A stretch of 64,000 nt of DNA from Acidithiobacillus montserratensis. GTDB taxonomy: Bacteria; Pseudomonadota; Gammaproteobacteria; Acidithiobacillales; Acidithiobacillaceae. Below the pieces are notes generated by a model. The model searched no databases and had not been told where the DNA came from. It saw only the letters and a program-made list of their open reading frames with translations. Both the position numbers and the translations under genes were made by a program. Positions 18,288 through 29,535 of this stretch are shown one piece after another (the first letter of the stretch is position 1; the number at the start of each line of letters is the position of its first letter). Where the stretch lies: positions 1 to 64,000 of the forward strand of contig NZ_JABBOU010000069.1 of NCBI RefSeq assembly GCF_018853465.1, written 5' to 3'.

Positions 18288-19613
18288 GTGACTGAAGCCA
18301 ATGGGCTGCTGCTGGCAGCCCTCTTGATTTTACTGAATGGTTTTTTTGTGGCGGCAGAGTTTGCCCTGGTCCGCCTGCGCAGTACCCATGCCCGTACCCT
18401 GGCCCAGGAACACGGTCTGCGTGGCCGCATTCTGGTGCGTATGCATGGCCGTCTGGATGCCTATCTGTCGGCCACCCAGCTGGGTATTACTTTCGCCTCC
18501 CTGGGCATCGGCTGGATTGGCGAACCGGCCATGGCCCGCTTGCTGGAGCCCGTACTGGTTTTTTTTGGGGTACGCAATCCAGCTATCCTGCAGTCCGTTG
18601 CCCTGGCCCTGGGCTTTGCCCTGGTGTCCTTTGTGGTCATTGTCATTGGCGAACTGGTACCCAAATCCCTGGCCATCCGCAAAGTCGAAGCGGTATCCCT
18701 GTGGACGGGGGCACCGCTCTATGCTTTTTACTGGCTGATGTATCCAGCCATTTGGGTGCTCAACGGGGCAACGCGCATTGTCCTCCGATTGTTCGCCTTG
18801 CGCCTCGATCAACATGCCGGAGATGCGCCCCATTCCCGGGATGAGCTGGCCATGATTCTGGCCCTCAGCCAGGCCCAGGGCACCCTGGGTCAGCGTACCG
18901 GGGATATTCTTGATCGCACCCTGGACTTCACGGAACTGACGGCCGGCGATTTGATGCGTCCCGCTGCCGACATGATCTGTCTGATGCGCGAAGACAGCAC
19001 CGCAGAAACCCGGACGCTGATGTTGCGCCATCGCTTTACCCGCTACCCGGTCTGCGAGGGCGACCGCCAGCACGTCATCGGCCTGCTGCATGTCAAGGAT
19101 GCTTTTGCCCGACTGGCGCGTCATGGGGATCTGGGCGATCTCAAAAATCTCTTACGCCCCCTGCCTTCGGTCAACAAGGCGCTGCCTGCCATGGATTTGC
19201 TCAGTCATTTTCGTTCCGGTCACCCCCATTTTGCCCTGGTGGTGGACGATCTCGGCACTATCACCGGATTTGTGACCCTGGATCACGTCCTGGAGAGTCT
19301 TCTCGGTGTCATTCCCGATGAATTCCGACACCAGCGCAAGGAATGGCAGCGGCGCCTGGATGGCAGTTGGGTGGGATCGGGCAGTCTTTCCCTCTATTCT
19401 CTGGAGCGCTGTCTGGATCGGGATATTGACGAGGATGCGGCAGATACCATCGGTGGACTGGTGATGCGGCAACTGGATAGAGTCCCGGAGGAGGGCGAGC
19501 GGGTGCATTTTCCGGACTTTGATGTGCTGGTATTGCGCAAGAAAGGCCCGCGCATTACCCAGGTGCAAGTGATTCCCCATCCGCCAGAAGATGAAACGGA
19601 CTGGTTTTCCTGA
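18288..19613 (+). CDS. HlyC/CorC (CNNM) family transporter with DUF21 and CBS domains
   Basis: 441 residues. The order is a DUF21 membrane domain (about 1-190, with four hydrophobic segments including LLLAALLILLNGFFVAAEFALV), then a CBS pair (about 205-325), then the CorC_HlyC transporter-associated domain (about 340-430). This is the CNNM architecture linked to magnesium/cobalt efflux; the old name hemolysin is misleading. The start is a GTG. It lies between the CBS protein and queA with short gaps, so it probably belongs to the same transcript. Confidence 0.88.
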   Translation: MTEANGLLLAALLILLNGFFVAAEFALVRLRSTHARTLAQEHGLRGRILVRMHGRLDAYLSATQLGITFASLGIGWIGEPAMARLLEPVLVFFGVRNPAILQSVALALGFALVSFVVIVIGELVPKSLAIRKVEAVSLWTGAPLYAFYWLMYPAIWVLNGATRIVLRLFALRLDQHAGDAPHSRDELAMILALSQAQGTLGQRTGDILDRTLDFTELTAGDLMRPAADMICLMREDSTAETRTLMLRHRFTRYPVCEGDRQHVIGLLHVKDAFARLARHGDLGDLKNLLRPLPSVNKALPAMDLLSHFRSGHPHFALVVDDLGTITGFVTLDHVLESLLGVIPDEFRHQRKEWQRRLDGSWVGSGSLSLYSLERCLDRDIDEDAADTIGGLVMRQLDRVPEEGERVHFPDFDVLVLRKKGPRITQVQVIPHPPEDETDWFS

Positions 19614-19624
19614 ATAGAGACAAT

Positions 19625-21783
<2,159 letters not shown>

Positions 21784-21824
21784 AGGCTACAATGGGCGCC
21801 CTCTAACCTGATCAGGAGTGGATA

Positions 21825-22160
21825 ATGAGTTTTTCACCGATTGCCAATGCCTATGCCGGAACTGCAGCCGGTGGGGGTTCAGACTCCGGACTGATCATGA
21901 TTGTGTATATTCTGGTTTTTGGCGCCATCATCTATTTCATGATGATTCGTCCGCAGATGAAAAAATCCAAAGAGCAGCGCCAACTCATGGCATCCATTTC
22001 CAAGGGGGACGAGGTCGTCACCCTGGGTGGACTCGCCGGCCGCGTCATGCAACTCGGCGACGAATATCTGCATATTGAAGTCGCTGAAGGCGTTACAGTG
22101 AAAGTCCAGAAAGCGGCGGTCACTTTGTTGCTTCCCAAAGGGACTCTGAAAAAACTTTAA
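21825..22160 (+). CDS. yajC: Sec translocon accessory subunit YajC
   Basis: 111 residues. One membrane span (about 22-43, IMIVYILVFGAIIYFMMIRPQ) is followed by the conserved RPQMKKSKEQR and GDEVVTLGGL stretches of YajC. YajC associates with SecDF in the holotranslocon. The ATG has an AGGAG site 8 nt upstream. It stands 42 nt after tgt and 9 nt before secD. Confidence 0.96.
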   Translation: MSFSPIANAYAGTAAGGGSDSGLIMIVYILVFGAIIYFMMIRPQMKKSKEQRQLMASISKGDEVVTLGGLAGRVMQLGDEYLHIEVAEGVTVKVQKAAVTLLLPKGTLKKL

Positions 22161-22169
22161 GGCCTGTTC

Positions 22170-23954
22170 ATGACCCGTTATCCGTGGTGGAAGTACCTGA
22201 TTATTCTCCTGGTGGTGATCCCGGCATTGTTATATGCACTGCCCAATTTTTATGGCTGGCATGCCGCTGTAGAAGTACGCGCACCCATCGGCACCATCAT
22301 TCCACCCGTAGCAACGCTGCAAGGCTGGCTGAAGGATGCCAAAATTCCAGTGACCCGGGTCAGCAGCGATGCCCAGGGCAGCACTTTTTTCTTCCCCGAT
22401 GATAATGCCCAGGGTCTAGCGGAAACCTTGCTGCAGAACAAACTGCCGGCTAATGCCCAGGTGATCCTGTCGCAAATGTCTGCCGAACCTGACTGGCTGA
22501 AATCCCTGGGTGGCAAGCCGGTCAACCTGGGTCTGGATTTGCGGGGCGGGGTGTATTTGCTGCTGCGGGTCGATACGGATGCCGTTATCAAACACGCCCT
22601 GGAACAGGATAGCGGTAGCTTGCGAACCTTCCTGCGTCACAAGGATCTCCAGTATCTCGCCGTGAACAATACGAGCCCCATTTCTCTGGATATTGAAATG
22701 GCCAGCCCGGCCCTGGCCCAGCAGGCACAAAAAGCCATTGCCCAGCAGTACCCCGATTATGCGGTCACTGTTCAGCCCAAAGGCATTATCGAGGTGACCA
22801 TCACTCCGGATGCCGCCAAAAAAATGAAAGATGATGCCCTCCAGCAGGCCATCGTGGTGATCCGCAATCGTATTGATGAACTGGGGGTTTCGGAACCGGT
22901 CATTCAGCGTCAGGGGATGGAGCATATTGCGGTACAGTTGCCGGGTGTGCAGGATACCCAGCGCGCCAAGTCCATTATTGGTTCCACCGCGCAATTGGAG
23001 TTCAAGATGGTGGATGATCAGGCTAATATGGCCGATGCCCTGAAGGGCCAGCTTCCACCTGGAACTGCCCTTTATTACGGTCTGCATGGTTCACCTTATG
23101 TACTGTATACCGATACGGTACTAACCGGCCGTTATTTGAGCAATGCCAGTGCCGGAGTGGATAACAATAATGGCGAATCCATCATTAACGTCAGTTTTAA
23201 TAATGCCGGTACCCGCATTTTTGGTGATCTGACCAGCAAAAATGTGGGCAAGCGCATGGCGATTCTGCTCGATAACAAAGTGGTGACGGCCCCCGTCATT
23301 CGTGAAGCCATCACCGGTGGCAGAGCCCAGATTACCGGCTTTGCCAACCTCAAGGCGGCCAGCAATGCCGCCATTGAACTGCGGGCAGGGGCGTTGCCGG
23401 CGCCCGTCCATATTTCCGAGGAACGCACCGTAGGTCCCACCCTGGGCCAGGATTCCATTCATGACGGCGTCATGGCCGTGCTGTTTGGGATGGTTTTTGT
23501 GGTCGCATTCATGACCATTTACTATCGGGCCTTTGGGCTGATTGCGGATCTGGCTATTCTGGTCAATATTCTCGCCATTCTGGCGGTACTTTCCTTGATG
23601 GGAGGGACCCTGACCCTGCCGGGTATTGCCGGTATTGTGCTGAAAATCGGCTTGGCGGTGGATGCCAACGTACTGGTTTTTGAACGCATCCGTGAGGAAT
23701 TACGCCATGGCATGAGTGTGCGGGCAGCCATTGACGCTGGATTCAAAAAAGCCTTTGCGACCATTGTGGATTCCAATATTACGGTGTTGATTGCCGCACT
23801 GGTGCTCTTCCAGTTTGGTACCGGAGCCATCAAGGGATTTGCGCTGGTGCTGACTATCGGGGTAATCACCTCCATGTTTACCGCAACCATGATGAGTCGC
23901 GGGATTATCGAACGTGTCCTCGGTAAGCGACGCGTCCAGAAACTCTATATTTGA
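22170..23954 (+). CDS. secD: Protein translocase subunit SecD
   Basis: 594 residues. SecD has an N-terminal span (about 8-25), a large periplasmic part with the LGLDLRGGVYLLL motif (about 114-126), and five C-terminal spans holding the RND-type DSIHDGVMAVLFG and IGLAVDANVLVFERIREEL segments. With SecF it uses the proton gradient to pull proteins across the inner membrane. Length and domains are standard. Confidence 0.98.
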   Translation: MTRYPWWKYLIILLVVIPALLYALPNFYGWHAAVEVRAPIGTIIPPVATLQGWLKDAKIPVTRVSSDAQGSTFFFPDDNAQGLAETLLQNKLPANAQVILSQMSAEPDWLKSLGGKPVNLGLDLRGGVYLLLRVDTDAVIKHALEQDSGSLRTFLRHKDLQYLAVNNTSPISLDIEMASPALAQQAQKAIAQQYPDYAVTVQPKGIIEVTITPDAAKKMKDDALQQAIVVIRNRIDELGVSEPVIQRQGMEHIAVQLPGVQDTQRAKSIIGSTAQLEFKMVDDQANMADALKGQLPPGTALYYGLHGSPYVLYTDTVLTGRYLSNASAGVDNNNGESIINVSFNNAGTRIFGDLTSKNVGKRMAILLDNKVVTAPVIREAITGGRAQITGFANLKAASNAAIELRAGALPAPVHISEERTVGPTLGQDSIHDGVMAVLFGMVFVVAFMTIYYRAFGLIADLAILVNILAILAVLSLMGGTLTLPGIAGIVLKIGLAVDANVLVFERIREELRHGMSVRAAIDAGFKKAFATIVDSNITVLIAALVLFQFGTGAIKGFALVLTIGVITSMFTATMMSRGIIERVLGKRRVQKLYI

Positions 23955-23963
23955 GGCGAGGTC

Positions 23964-24914
23964 ATGGAATTATTTAAGGCACGTACCCATGTGGATTTCA
24001 TGTCGAGGCGCTGGATATTTCTCGTCATATCTGCGCTGCTGATTGTGGCCTCCGTGGCGGTTTTTCTGGTGCGTGGGCTGAATTACAGTATTGATTTTAC
24101 CGGCGGCACCTTGGTGGAGCTGGCTTTCAGCAAAACTCCGGATCTAGGTGCGGTACGAGGGACACTGACGGCGGCAGGATTTCACAATGTGGTGGTGCAA
24201 ACCTTCGGCGGAGATCGCGACCTGTTGATTCGTCTGCGCACGCAGCCGGGGGAGAGCAGCGCCATAGGCACCCGCATTTTGCAGGTCTTTCAGAAAAATC
24301 AGGCAGCCTATCCTGATGTACAGCTCCGGCGCACTGAGTATGTGGGCCCGGAAGTTGGCAAAGAGCTCCGCAACAAGGGCATCATGGCCTTGATTATTGT
24401 GACGCTGGGGATTCTGATTTACGTGGGGTTCCGCTTTGAATGGCGCTTTGCAGTGGGTGGGGTGCTGGCCATGCTCCATGATCCTATTCTGGTGGTGGGC
24501 TTTTTTGCCATCAGTCAGGAAGAGTTTTCCTTGACGGTCATCGCTGCCTTGTTGGTGATCATGGGTTATTCCCTGAACGACACCGTGGTGGTGTTTGACC
24601 GCATGCGTGAAGACCTTCGCGCCTCGCGCAGCGGGGATGTGGCGGGAATTTTCAATGTAGCCATCAATGAAACCCTGTCCAGAACCGTCATCACCAGCTT
24701 TATCACCTTCATGGTGGCGCTCTCCCTGTTTTTGTTTGGCGGACCGGTCATTCATGGTTTTGCCACAGCCCTGGTAATTGGCGTGGTGGTCGGCACCTAC
24801 TCTTCCATATTTGTCGCCAGCCCTATTGCCCTGTGGCTGGGGTTGAAGCGGGAGCATGTGCTCAAACGCCAGTTCATCAGCTCCAAGGATCGTAACGATG
24901 GCGCCCGTTTGTAA
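23964..24914 (+). CDS. secF: Protein translocase subunit SecF
   Basis: 316 residues. There is one N-terminal span (about 14-34), the SIDFTGGTLVEL motif (about 42-53), then five more spans with GYSLNDTVVVFDRMRE (about 203-218), the SecF counterpart of the SecD conduction motif. Nine bases separate it from secD. A GC-rich hairpin follows about 57 nt after the stop, then tRNA-Ser. Confidence 0.98.
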   Translation: MELFKARTHVDFMSRRWIFLVISALLIVASVAVFLVRGLNYSIDFTGGTLVELAFSKTPDLGAVRGTLTAAGFHNVVVQTFGGDRDLLIRLRTQPGESSAIGTRILQVFQKNQAAYPDVQLRRTEYVGPEVGKELRNKGIMALIIVTLGILIYVGFRFEWRFAVGGVLAMLHDPILVVGFFAISQEEFSLTVIAALLVIMGYSLNDTVVVFDRMREDLRASRSGDVAGIFNVAINETLSRTVITSFITFMVALSLFLFGGPVIHGFATALVIGVVVGTYSSIFVASPIALWLGLKREHVLKRQFISSKDRNDGARL

Positions 24915-24970
24915 GGTGTGTTACTGGCAGCAGAATTGATACTATCCGAACGCTCGGGTTTTGAAGTTTA

Positions 24971-24990
24971 GAGGGCTTGCCGAAGCCCTC
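24971..24990 (+). terminator. Hairpin after secF
   Basis: A perfect 8-bp stem (GAGGGCTT / AAGCCCTC) with a GCCG tetraloop. It lies between secF and the tRNA gene. No T-run follows, so it may stabilise the 3' end of the message or act with Rho rather than being a classical intrinsic terminator. Confidence 0.4.
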
Positions 24991-25015
24991 ATGAAAGCTT
25001 AATGTATGCCTCCAC

Positions 25016-25107
25016 GGAGAGGTACCGAAGTGGCCATAACGGCGCCGACTCGAAATCGGATGGGGGTTAATAGCCCCACGTGGGTTCGAATCCCACCCTC
25101 TCCGCCA
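25016..25107 (+). tRNA. tRNA-Ser (anticodon CGA)
   Basis: The 92-nt sequence folds as a class II tRNA. The acceptor stem is GGAGAGG / CCTCTCC with G73 and an encoded CCA. The anticodon stem CCGA / TCGG holds the loop CTCGAAA with anticodon CGA at 25051-25053. A long variable arm TGGGGGTTAATAGCCCCA and the T-loop GGTTCGAATCC complete the fold. The long variable arm and CGA anticodon mark a serine tRNA reading UCG. It lies only 5 nt from the 3' end of the convergent outer-membrane gene that opens the AT-rich region. Confidence 0.97.
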
Positions 25108-25112
25108 TTTTT

Positions 25113-26585
25113 TCAAAAGGGGATCGTAAAGTTGGCCCCTACATAACTCCGGTGATAACCTGATCCTCCTCCATACGCGCTAGCTATCTCGGTATAACCT
25201 CCAGTAAGACTGATTTGTAAATAATGTGAAACAATATCGGTGATGGTACCGTAAAAATCAGCTACTGGTGTCGTTACGTCATCTACGGTCTGACTACCGT
25301 AGCCCGCATAAAGACGCATCACAGAATAAGGCGAAAATTTCTGCACATATATGACGTACCCCAATGCTTCCAGATAGTGATGAGGGTTGAAATAGCCACC
25401 ATTAACGATACCCACGCTGCTGGTATATGTTCGGAAATATCCCTGAACCCCGAGGCTGATGGGTAGGCTACTGAAACTGTAGAATTCCGGAGTAACACGG
25501 GCTACAACGCCGTCACGTTGAATAGCATCACTAAAGGCTTGATGGAAATATGCTACACCCAATGTGCCAATATTCCTGAGACGACCGAAACCACCTATGC
25601 TGACGGTGTTTACCAGAATTCTATTTTCCACAGCGGTGACTGTGCGAATGGGACCACGGTCATAACTGAGATTGAGTCCCCAAGAATCAGTGGGTTGGTA
25701 ATTGATTTGAGCATTTACATCACCAAAAGTCCACCTTCTTGCAGTGCTGATCCCCCCGATGATACTGTACTGCCAGTTAGTATTCAAAGGAGCTGACCAT
25801 CCACCGTCTAGCGACGAAAAGCCGATCTGACCATTGCTATCGTTGATCTGGGTTTGGCGAAAACCTGCATACCACATGGTTGGACTAAGAGTATTATCCC
25901 CTAGGCCATAGCCTGGAATGGTGACGCCAGCCTGATATATTTGATTAATGTTGTGGTCGCTATCACTGCTGTAATGGTAGCCCAAATTAATTCGATCGTG
26001 TAGAGGATAGTATACATAATCCGAAGTTTGCCTAAAAAGCTGTGCTTGCCATTGGGGTCCAGGGTAAACCTCATGGGGTGCGGAGAGATCCAGATGTTTT
26101 TGGGCAACGGTATCCCAATTTAGTAAAGAGCTGGCAATGGCAGATTGTAATTGTGGGTCCGCACCCATACTGCGAACTGGTTTTAAAGTGTCATAGGCTT
26201 CTCTTGGACGTCCTAAATTGATAAGTGCCCTAGCAAGTCCTACTCGCATGGTTTTCTGGTCTTCAGAACTGCGGGCGATGGATATGCCTTCAATGTAGGC
26301 ACGTTCTGCTTCATGAGAATTGCCGACCCATAGTGCGGCATAACCCAGGCCGGCCAAGGCAGCAAGTCGATCCGCCTGATATTTTTCAAGATTGAGATTG
26401 ATTTCGTTACGCGCTTTACGAAAATATGATAAGGCCAATTGAGGATGTTCTTGTGTTAAAGACTCGCGCCCCAGCCGGATGTTTTGGCTTGGGTCGGCGG
26501 CGGCAATGGTGGCACCAGACAACAAAAACAGTCCACCAATGGCAACCATTATTAGAATAGAGCAATTTTTCACTTGGTACCCCAT
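25113..26585 (-). CDS. TPR/beta-barrel outer-membrane protein, probable exopolysaccharide porin
   Basis: 490 residues with a signal peptide (cleavage near residue 29-31, ATIAAADP). Residues ~35-155 form TPR-like helical repeats (ALSYFRKARNEI, ALAGLGYAALWVGNSHEAERAYIEG, VGLARALINLGRPREAYDTL). The rest, from about 185 to the end, has alternating aromatic strands and ends in F, as in an outer-membrane barrel. This layout (periplasmic TPR plus barrel) is that of PgaA/BcsC-type polysaccharide exporters, though smaller. It overlaps the glycosyltransferase gene by 16 nt, which supports a synthase/exporter pair. Function is inferred; a NfrA-like or PgaA-like annotation would also fit. The 3' end is almost flush with tRNA-Ser. 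Confidence 0.7.
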   Translation of the reverse strand: MGYQVKNCSILIMVAIGGLFLLSGATIAAADPSQNIRLGRESLTQEHPQLALSYFRKARNEINLNLEKYQADRLAALAGLGYAALWVGNSHEAERAYIEGISIARSSEDQKTMRVGLARALINLGRPREAYDTLKPVRSMGADPQLQSAIASSLLNWDTVAQKHLDLSAPHEVYPGPQWQAQLFRQTSDYVYYPLHDRINLGYHYSSDSDHNINQIYQAGVTIPGYGLGDNTLSPTMWYAGFRQTQINDSNGQIGFSSLDGGWSAPLNTNWQYSIIGGISTARRWTFGDVNAQINYQPTDSWGLNLSYDRGPIRTVTAVENRILVNTVSIGGFGRLRNIGTLGVAYFHQAFSDAIQRDGVVARVTPEFYSFSSLPISLGVQGYFRTYTSSVGIVNGGYFNPHHYLEALGYVIYVQKFSPYSVMRLYAGYGSQTVDDVTTPVADFYGTITDIVSHYLQISLTGGYTEIASAYGGGSGYHRSYVGANFTIPF

Positions 26586-28003
26586 TTTTTTCTAAGGCTC
26601 AACAATTCAGAACCATATCCGGCTAAAGAGGCTGGTGACATGAGTAGTTGAGAAAGGAAAACATAAAGAAACATGCCGCGAAGATTTTTGCGAATATGTA
26701 TCCCTCGTTCTTTAAACATGGTGCTTTGCACAGAAAAAATTACCACGTTATTAATTGCTGCTAAAGGTAATAGTAAGAGAGTTATTGGTCCGGCAAGCAG
26801 GAAAAACCCGAAGCAAGCGGCAATTATTCCTGGGATAAAAAATAAAAGGTAACTAATATCCAGCCAGGGAAATAACATATTTATAAAAACAAACTGCAGA
26901 GTTATTCTCCTTTTTAGGAAAATTCCGGGATGAGCTCGTATTGCTTCAAACATGCCGCGCGCCCAACGTCGGCGTTGTTGAAAAAGCTGTTTATAGGTTT
27001 CTGGTACGTTGGTAAATACAATAGCATTTTCCGCATAACCAATCCGATATCCTTGCTTTAGCAATCCCCAGGAAAGGACAATATCTTCACCAACACAGGG
27101 GGCCCATCCTCCCATCTCCATAACCAGGTCACGCTTATACAGGGAGAACGCACCCTGGGCAACCAGGGTGCCCTGATAAAGACTTTGAACTCTTTTGACA
27201 ACTGCAATACCATGAAAATAATCCCATTCCTGTATCCTGGTAATCCATGATTTTCTTGAGTTGCGTACAGCGATAGCTCCAGCAACTGCGGCAGTACCCT
27301 CTGGATCGCCAAGATAACGACCCACAATATATTTTAAGGCATCTTTGTACAGAAATGTATCGGCATCGACGGTAATGATGAGGCCATGCGAAGCTGCAGC
27401 CAATCCTGCATTAAGCGCACTGGCTTTCCCTTGATTTTTCTTTTGCTGAATAATTTTTATTCTTGGATCAGTTACTGTCTCGACAATATCTATCGTTTTA
27501 TCGGTAGATCCATCGTCAATAACAATGATTTCTATGATTCCGGAGTAAAATTGATTGAGAATGGATTTTAGTGTGTCTTCAATGGCATTCTCCTCATTGT
27601 ATGCAGCAATTAATATGCTTACTGCTGGCAGTTCATCCGGTGTGCTTATGGGTGGTCTACGATCCAGCAAAATACTGAAAATAATAATGCCAGAAATATA
27701 ACCAGGAACGATAGCTATGCCACCAATTGCGAAAATGGTCAGCACCCATCCAAATGATTTGGCAAGGCTATCCATCCAGGGTAAAGCAACCCAGATGCTG
27801 AATAGCACCCACAAAATTGCTCCGAATTGTGCAATGAGAAATTTGCTATAAACAGGAATATAAACTTTCTTTGCATTTTGGTTGTTCGCTTCTGAGTTTT
27901 CTTTAGTTGCAGCGTTTGTGTTGATAAGTGTTGCACACTTTCGTGTAGGCAATGTGGCAGCCACATTTTTATTTAGATCTTTCTCGGTTTGTGTTTCTAG
28001 CAT
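26570..28003 (-). CDS. Membrane family 2 glycosyltransferase (processive polysaccharide synthase type)
   Basis: 477 residues. Two N-terminal spans lie at about 55-77 and 86-113, followed by a cytoplasmic GT2 domain and about three to four C-terminal spans from residue 367 on. The processive-synthase motifs are all present: DDGS (163-166), DAD (213-215), GED (305-307) and QRRRW (343-347). PgaC (poly-GlcNAc), hyaluronan and cellulose synthases share these. No PilZ domain or PgaB-type deacetylase is seen. A TTG at 28057 would add 18 residues, but the ATG at 28003 is preferred because a sigma-54 promoter overlaps the upstream alternative. It forms an operon with the TPR/barrel gene. The sugar cannot be deduced. 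Confidence 0.85.
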   Translation of the reverse strand: MLETQTEKDLNKNVAATLPTRKCATLINTNAATKENSEANNQNAKKVYIPVYSKFLIAQFGAILWVLFSIWVALPWMDSLAKSFGWVLTIFAIGGIAIVPGYISGIIIFSILLDRRPPISTPDELPAVSILIAAYNEENAIEDTLKSILNQFYSGIIEIIVIDDGSTDKTIDIVETVTDPRIKIIQQKKNQGKASALNAGLAAASHGLIITVDADTFLYKDALKYIVGRYLGDPEGTAAVAGAIAVRNSRKSWITRIQEWDYFHGIAVVKRVQSLYQGTLVAQGAFSLYKRDLVMEMGGWAPCVGEDIVLSWGLLKQGYRIGYAENAIVFTNVPETYKQLFQQRRRWARGMFEAIRAHPGIFLKRRITLQFVFINMLFPWLDISYLLFFIPGIIAACFGFFLLAGPITLLLLPLAAINNVVIFSVQSTMFKERGIHIRKNLRGMFLYVFLSQLLMSPASLAGYGSELLSLRKKWGTK

Positions 28004-28040
28004 GTTTATCCCAACCCGTTGGTTTTGTTCTAGAAGGAAA

Positions 28041-28056
28041 AGCAAATAATATGCCA
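28041..28056 (-). promoter_or_regulatory. Sigma-54 (-24/-12) promoter before the polysaccharide operon
   Basis: On the minus strand TGGCATATTATTTGCT matches the RpoN consensus TGGCAC-N5-TTGCW: GG and GC are exactly 10 nt apart, the -12 element TTGCT is perfect and the -24 TGGCA is intact. The expected transcription start is near 28030, giving a leader of about 27 nt to the ATG at 28003. Confidence 0.65.
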
Positions 28057-28406
28057 ATTAAAAAACTAATATTTTCAGTATGATACAATTTTTAGGTAAC
28101 ATTGACCGTGAAGATAATAACAAAAATAAAACAGTAATGCATGAATGCGGCCCATTAATTCAATTTTTTCAAGTGGTTACAAATTTATTTTTAGTGTTGC
28201 ATCCACGTTACAGTATTTTTTTAATTTTTTGCTTATCAATCATGCAGTACAGATGGGTAGTGCAAACGGGTTGTCTGGTGTTGATTCTCCGGGTATCCAA
28301 AAAATTCTGTTTGGGGTATCATTTTGATCAAAGAATGAGATTGGCAGAAAGTGTACCACATTAGATCTATGGCTCTAGAAACAGAAATATTAGGAGTGTC
28401 TTAAGT
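28057..28406. other. AT-rich intergenic region between divergent GT2 and barrel genes
   Basis: About 350 bases without a convincing gene. It is AT-rich, with short open frames that show no protein-like character. It probably holds upstream activator sites for the sigma-54 promoter on the left and the promoter of the barrel gene on the right. No perfect -24/-12 pair faces right; TTGGCAGAAAGTGTACC at 28341-28357 has a good -24 half but AC instead of GC at -12. Confidence 0.5.
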
Positions 28407-29462
28407 ATGCGAAATCGATTTGTTCTTGGTCTTGTTCTCACAGTGTTGAGTGGATTGACCTCAGAAGCTAGTGCGGCTGACCAAACTCTGAAAGCCCCGC
28501 CCGAGTCCGCCAGCAAAAAAGCGATTTTGCAACAAAATTCAGATTTCTTTTATCCGCAATTAACGCTGCAATCCAGTGTTTCTTATGCTTACTCTGATCA
28601 AAACACGTTGAATCTCAATGGCTTTCTTGCTCTGGGTGCCATTTTTCTTGGAAATATAAATATTTCAAAAGTCAATTCAAGTATTTATACATTCACTGAA
28701 TCAGCCTACTATCCCATAACTAATCGTTTGCAGTTAGTGCTGAACGTGCCGATTGTCTATCGCCAGAGTGTTTATCAAATTGGTGGTGCACAGGATGCAT
28801 CCAAAAGCTACAGCCAAGCGACCGTTTCCTCGCATGGTCCTCGCCTTGGCGATATCAGTTTTGGTGGTTACTACCAGATTTTCAAAGAAAGCAAAAGGTT
28901 ACCAAGTTTAACAGCTAGTCTTTTGGTTACTGCACCTACTGGCATAAATCCCTATGGAATAAAGGTCTATCAACCTGATGCCGGCAACTCAAATCTCATC
29001 GTCCCGACTAATTTGCCTACTGGTAATGGCGTTTGGACCTTGACCCCGGGGCTCTCTTTTGTAGCCACCTCTGATCCAGCGATTTTTTTTGGAAGTGTGA
29101 GTTACTATTATAATTTCAATAAAAATTTTCCTGATATCAGTACGACAATGGATCAGGTCCAGCCCGGCGAAGTTGCACTAGGAAATGCATTTCAATACAG
29201 CCTGGGAGTTGCTTTTGCCTTGAATGATCGACTAAGTTTGAGTACTTCATTTGCGGATCGTATTCAGTCCGACACGCAAATTCGCACACCAGGTGGTCCA
29301 TGGACGACACTGGTTGGAAGTGGGGCTAATGTGGCTATTGCCAATGTAGGAATGACCTATGCTTTCAACTCGAAAACCTCATTGATTATGAATCTCGGTG
29401 CCGGAATTACAAGCAGTGCGCCAAGTTTTCAGCTTACGGCCACTATTCCTTATAATTTCTGA
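28407..29462 (+). CDS. Outer-membrane beta-barrel protein, FapF-like candidate
   Basis: 351 residues. The signal peptide ends near residue 23 (EASAADQT), and a short linker (about 24-48) is followed by a chain rich in alternating aromatic strands ending in NF, as in porins. Conserved-looking pieces are RLQLVLNVPIVYR, GPRLGDISFGGYYQ and LLVTAPTG, the pattern of the 'transporter / meta-pathway phenol degradation-like' barrel family. In the Fap system FapF is the barrel that secretes amyloid subunits, and this is the only barrel beside the Fap-like genes here. It lacks the long N-terminal coiled coil of Pseudomonas FapF and is convergent to the other genes, so the assignment rests mainly on context. 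An AGGAG site precedes the ATG. Confidence 0.55.
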   Translation: MRNRFVLGLVLTVLSGLTSEASAADQTLKAPPESASKKAILQQNSDFFYPQLTLQSSVSYAYSDQNTLNLNGFLALGAIFLGNINISKVNSSIYTFTESAYYPITNRLQLVLNVPIVYRQSVYQIGGAQDASKSYSQATVSSHGPRLGDISFGGYYQIFKESKRLPSLTASLLVTAPTGINPYGIKVYQPDAGNSNLIVPTNLPTGNGVWTLTPGLSFVATSDPAIFFGSVSYYYNFNKNFPDISTTMDQVQPGEVALGNAFQYSLGVAFALNDRLSLSTSFADRIQSDTQIRTPGGPWTTLVGSGANVAIANVGMTYAFNSKTSLIMNLGAGITSSAPSFQLTATIPYNF

Positions 29463-29486
29463 TGTTAACCAATATTATACAATATC

Positions 29487-29523
29487 AGGAGAGATAACTA
29501 ACACTATTTATCTCTCCTTTTTT
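29487..29523 (+). terminator. Intrinsic terminator of the barrel gene
   Basis: A perfect 11-bp stem, AGGAGAGATAA (29487-29497) with TTATCTCTCCT (29508-29518), and a 10-nt loop is followed directly by a run of Ts. It lies between the convergent barrel gene and fapE-like gene and separates their transcripts on the plus strand. Confidence 0.85.
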
Positions 29524-29535
29524 AATTCACAAAAT

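Noticed and set aside
28004..28057. TTG start at 28057 for the glycosyltransferase
   Set aside because: It overlaps the -24 element of the sigma-54 site and has no ribosome site; the ATG at 28003 fits the predicted transcript start.
28341..28357. Possible sigma-54 promoter for the barrel gene (TTGGCAGAAAGTGTACC)
   Set aside because: Good -24 half, but AC instead of the invariant GC at -12.
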